From assembly GCF_000178855.1 (NCBI RefSeq), contig NZ_ADVG01000001.1, positions 2,331,481 to 2,395,480 on the forward strand: a DNA stretch of 64,000 nt, in the 5' to 3' direction. The notes beneath the pieces are model-generated. The model saw only the letters and a program-made list of their open reading frames with translations. It had not been told where the DNA came from and ran no database searches. Source of the stretch: Ktedonobacter racemifer DSM 44963 (GTDB taxonomy: Bacteria; Chloroflexota; Ktedonobacteria; Ktedonobacterales; Ktedonobacteraceae). How positions within the stretch are numbered: the stretch's first letter is position 1; every line of letters begins with the position of its first letter. A program made the position numbers and the translations under genes. Shown one piece after another: positions 61,884 to 64,000 of this stretch.

Positions 61884-62777
61884 ATGGCAAGCATTGATAC
61901 GACGTTTCAGGAACCGAAGACAAAAACACAGCTTTCGCCTGCTGCTCGTAGACGCCGCTACTCTTTTATTACTGGCTCAGTGCTGGTCAACCTCCTGCTC
62001 CTTTTGCTGCTAATCCTGACGGTTGTGCCTTTCCTCTATATGGTTTTTAGCGCCTTCAAACCTAACACAGAGATCTTTGGTACGCCGATTACGCTCTTGC
62101 CACGCAACCCAACCCTGGATAATATGAAGGCCTTGCTTACGCAATTTCCCTTCGCACGCTGGATGCTAAACACAGCAATTGTAGCCATTGGCGGTACGAT
62201 TACATCGCTCCTACTCAGTTCGCTGGCAGGCTTTGCTTTCGCAAAATATGACTTTCGTCTCAAAAATCTCCTCTTCACCCTTATGCTGGTAACGCTTCTC
62301 ATCCCGCCACAGGTCTTGCAGATTCCACAATTTGAGGTGATTCGCGAACTTCACTGGTTCAATACCTACCAGTCGTTGATTATTCCTCGCGCGGTGGGTG
62401 CCTTTGGAATCTTCCTGATGCGTCAGTATACAACAACCGTTCCCAACGAGATTCTCGATTCCGCCCGCGTCGATGGGGCATCCGAGTTTGCCATCTGGTG
62501 GCGCGTCGTCCTCCCCCTGGTGCGTCCAGGGCTAGCAGTTCTAGGCATCCTTTCTTTCACTGGTTTATGGAACGACTTCTACTGGCCTTTGGTCGTGACT
62601 ACCGATCCATCTATGTTTGTCGCTAACCTGGGAATCGCGGCCCTTGTTGGTCCATATGATTATCAATATGGAATTCTGCTCTCTGGCGCGGTTCTGGCTT
62701 CGCTACCTATTATTCTTATGTTCCTTATATTCCAGCGCCAGTTCATCGCGGGTCTTACCCAGGGTGCTGTAAAATAA
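61884..62777 (+). CDS. sugar ABC permease, MalG/UgpE type
   Basis: 297 residues from the ATG at 61884 (AGAGAGG upstream), reading MASIDTTFQE. Six membrane segments and the EAA loop ILDSARVDGASEFAIWWRVV. No ATPase gene follows, so a shared MsmX/UgpC-type ATPase from elsewhere is expected. A start 36 codons earlier overlaps the upstream gene and looks non-native. Confidence 0.92.
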   Translation: MASIDTTFQEPKTKTQLSPAARRRRYSFITGSVLVNLLLLLLLILTVVPFLYMVFSAFKPNTEIFGTPITLLPRNPTLDNMKALLTQFPFARWMLNTAIVAIGGTITSLLLSSLAGFAFAKYDFRLKNLLFTLMLVTLLIPPQVLQIPQFEVIRELHWFNTYQSLIIPRAVGAFGIFLMRQYTTTVPNEILDSARVDGASEFAIWWRVVLPLVRPGLAVLGILSFTGLWNDFYWPLVVTTDPSMFVANLGIAALVGPYDYQYGILLSGAVLASLPIILMFLIFQRQFIAGLTQGAVK

Positions 62778-63064
62778 GGCCAGAGACACTACTATACCGA
62801 CCCCGCGCCCGAAAGCCCCTATGCTTCAGACATGGGGATGAAGGGCGCGTTCCTTGTGAACCCGGAGTCGCTCCAACAGTTGGTCATGAGGCACAAGCGG
62901 CAATAAAAAGTACGCCGACACTCGATGAGTGTCGGTGTGTCCCACTGGAGGGAGCTCAGACGGAACCGACGGGTTCCGAGCCTTCGGTCACTACGATTTT
63001 TGTCATTTGAAACGCTTAGAAATGGGTCATCAACAGCTCCTCTATCAGCCAAACCGTCCTGCTA
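62778..63064. other. gap with a transposase scrap
   Basis: At 62832-62905 the frame GAFLVNPESLQQLVMRHKRQ matches the second HTH module of the fragment at 56430. Nothing else is recognised. Confidence 0.4.
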
Positions 63065-63203
63065 TACCTTGAGCTGGAGCACGTCTGCCCAAAAGTTCAG
63101 GGAACCACCACTAGAGCCAGCCTTCCTGCTGCGGTGGGAAGGACTGGAAGTGTGGGCCGAACCCCTGGGCCCCCCGCCGCTGTAGCGCAGGGAGCTCTCA
63201 GAT
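63065..63203 (+). ncRNA. orphan TnpB right end / candidate omega RNA (copy C)
   Basis: It aligns with the ends at 12672 and 17085 (GGAGCACGTCTGCCCAAAAG, CCACCACTAGAGCCAGC, GTGGGCCGAACCCCTGG, end GGGAGCTCTCAG). No tnpB frame is adjacent. The 5' portion is shorter than in copies A and B. Bases past the end read ATCATCGGTATGTGTA. Confidence 0.55.
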
Positions 63204-63252
63204 CATCGGTATGTGTAAAGCTCTATCACCACGAGCGAGCCCTACACGTATC

Positions 63253-64000
63253 CTAGGCCAACCTTGATATATCAACCTCGCGTACATGTTCAAGGAAGTT
63301 GTGATTGGGCCGGAAGCCCAGAGCACGCTCCGCACGCTCCGAGACATAGACACGATCAATGCTCTCGGGCAGCGCCCACCCTCGCCCAGCAAACACGTCT
63401 AGCGCCTCAGGCAGGCGTTGTCGCAAGACCGCCACGGGATCACGTAGCAAGAGGGGTGTGTCTTCCAACTGGAACGGTGAGCGCGCGGCGATGTTAAAGA
63501 TAGCAAAGGTGAGCGACTCATTGAGGGCCGCCAGCAGATGAGCGGTCGCTCCATCGCGCGCATCCAGGCCCCTGTATAGCGCCACCTCGCGTGGCGACTC
63601 CTGAAAGAAGCGCGCGACACGCAGGCAGATCGCCGGCAGGCCTTGCGTGAGCGCAAAGTGCTTGCAAAGCGCTTCGGCGGCGAGCTTGGTCCGATCATAG
63701 ATATCGCGCGGTCGCGGACGCAACGCCTCCGTCACCCATACCGCTCCCCGGCGCGAACGCATCGCCTTCCCGTAGACCGAGGTGGTACTGGTGTAGACAA
63801 AGCGTCTCACGCCCGCGGCCCGCGCCGCCTCCAACAGATTGAGTGTCCCGCTCACGTTGGTCTCGACAAAGTCAGCCTCGCTGCGCCATGCCATGTCTGG
63901 ATGGTGCAGCGAAGCGGTATGCATCACGACGTCAGCCCGCAGAGCCAGCTGGAAGAGCGCCTCGCGGTTGCCAATGTTGGCGAGTTCCCCCGTCCAGGGT
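63253..64000 (-). CDS. NAD-dependent epimerase/dehydratase, partial
   Basis: The frame is open to the window edge, so the N-terminal Rossmann glycine motif is missing. Visible parts are ADVVMHTASLHHPD, NVSGTLNLLEAARAAGVRRF, STTSVYG and the catalytic Tyr/Lys in IYDRTKLAAE, all of the extended SDR (GalE/UDP-sugar epimerase) type. The C-terminal residues ESIDRVYVSERAERALGFRP are typical. The substrate is unknown. Confidence 0.88.
   Translation of the reverse strand, partial: PWTGELANIGNREALFQLALRADVVMHTASLHHPDMAWRSEADFVETNVSGTLNLLEAARAAGVRRFVYTSTTSVYGKAMRSRRGAVWVTEALRPRPRDIYDRTKLAAEALCKHFALTQGLPAICLRVARFFQESPREVALYRGLDARDGATAHLLAALNESLTFAIFNIAARSPFQLEDTPLLLRDPVAVLRQRLPEALDVFAGRGWALPESIDRVYVSERAERALGFRPNHNFLEHVREVDISRLA

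Overview
The window looks like a chromosomal segment of a Ktedonobacteria-type Chloroflexota bacterium. This is inferred from gene style: PknB-type kinases with beta-propeller or Thr/Pro-rich tails, an HTH/NB-ARC/WD40 giant protein, dense TnpB and IS110 elements, group II intron material, and long perfect stem-loops behind genes. No rRNA or tRNA gene was recognised, so the assignment rests on this style only.

Layout. 1-5.4 kb: a minus-strand envelope set (an FtsX/MacB permease, then a GT39 polytopic glycosyltransferase, a GT2 glycosyltransferase and a GtrA-like flippase). 5.8-7.9 kb: an OmpR-type two-component system whose regulator is preceded by a decayed duplicate of its own 5' end. 7.9-17.3 kb: a junkyard of nested mobile DNA. 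It holds an intact IS630 element with TA duplication, a MocR regulator fragment joined to a broken serine recombinase, a frameshifted TnpB element inside that recombinase, and an IS110 transposase split by an ORF-less group II intron.

17.3-34.2 kb is the functional core: a phosphonate locus. One minus-strand operon carries phnC-phnE-phnD (uptake), phnG-H-I-J-K-L-M (carbon-phosphorus lyase) and a PhnZ-like HD oxygenase. Divergent from it is a 566-residue protein that fuses a cytoplasmic PhnD-like ligand-binding domain to an internal LacI-type HTH and a LacI-type C-terminal domain. I read it as a phosphonate-sensing one-component regulator. A perfect-arm 16-bp palindrome sits at the predicted transcription start of the operon. 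phnN and phnP are absent from the window. Downstream lie a second phnM, a PHP-family phosphoesterase (candidate PhnPP-type enzyme, which could replace both PhnP and PhnN) and a 2H-type cyclic phosphodiesterase. This locus is the best candidate for a new system here.

34.2-40.4 kb: more mobile DNA (TnpB pieces, an IS6-like remnant, a broken GlxA-type regulator carrying a 22-bp perfect inverted duplication, a complete IS607 element) around an F420/flavin-type LLM oxidoreductase. 40.4-47.7 kb: an active-looking Ser/Thr kinase, a predicted pseudokinase and a peptide-binding lipoprotein. 48-52 kb: a PAS fragment, a mercuric-reductase-like flavoprotein, a 6-oxocamphor-hydrolase-like crotonase and an SDR. 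52.4-56.2 kb: a 1248-residue HTH/NB-ARC/14-blade WD40 protein. 56-59 kb: repeats and remnants plus one AT-rich conserved hypothetical gene. 59.5-62.8 kb: a sugar ABC importer (binding protein and two permeases, no ATPase). 63-64 kb: an orphan TnpB right end and the 3' part of an NAD-dependent epimerase that runs off the window.
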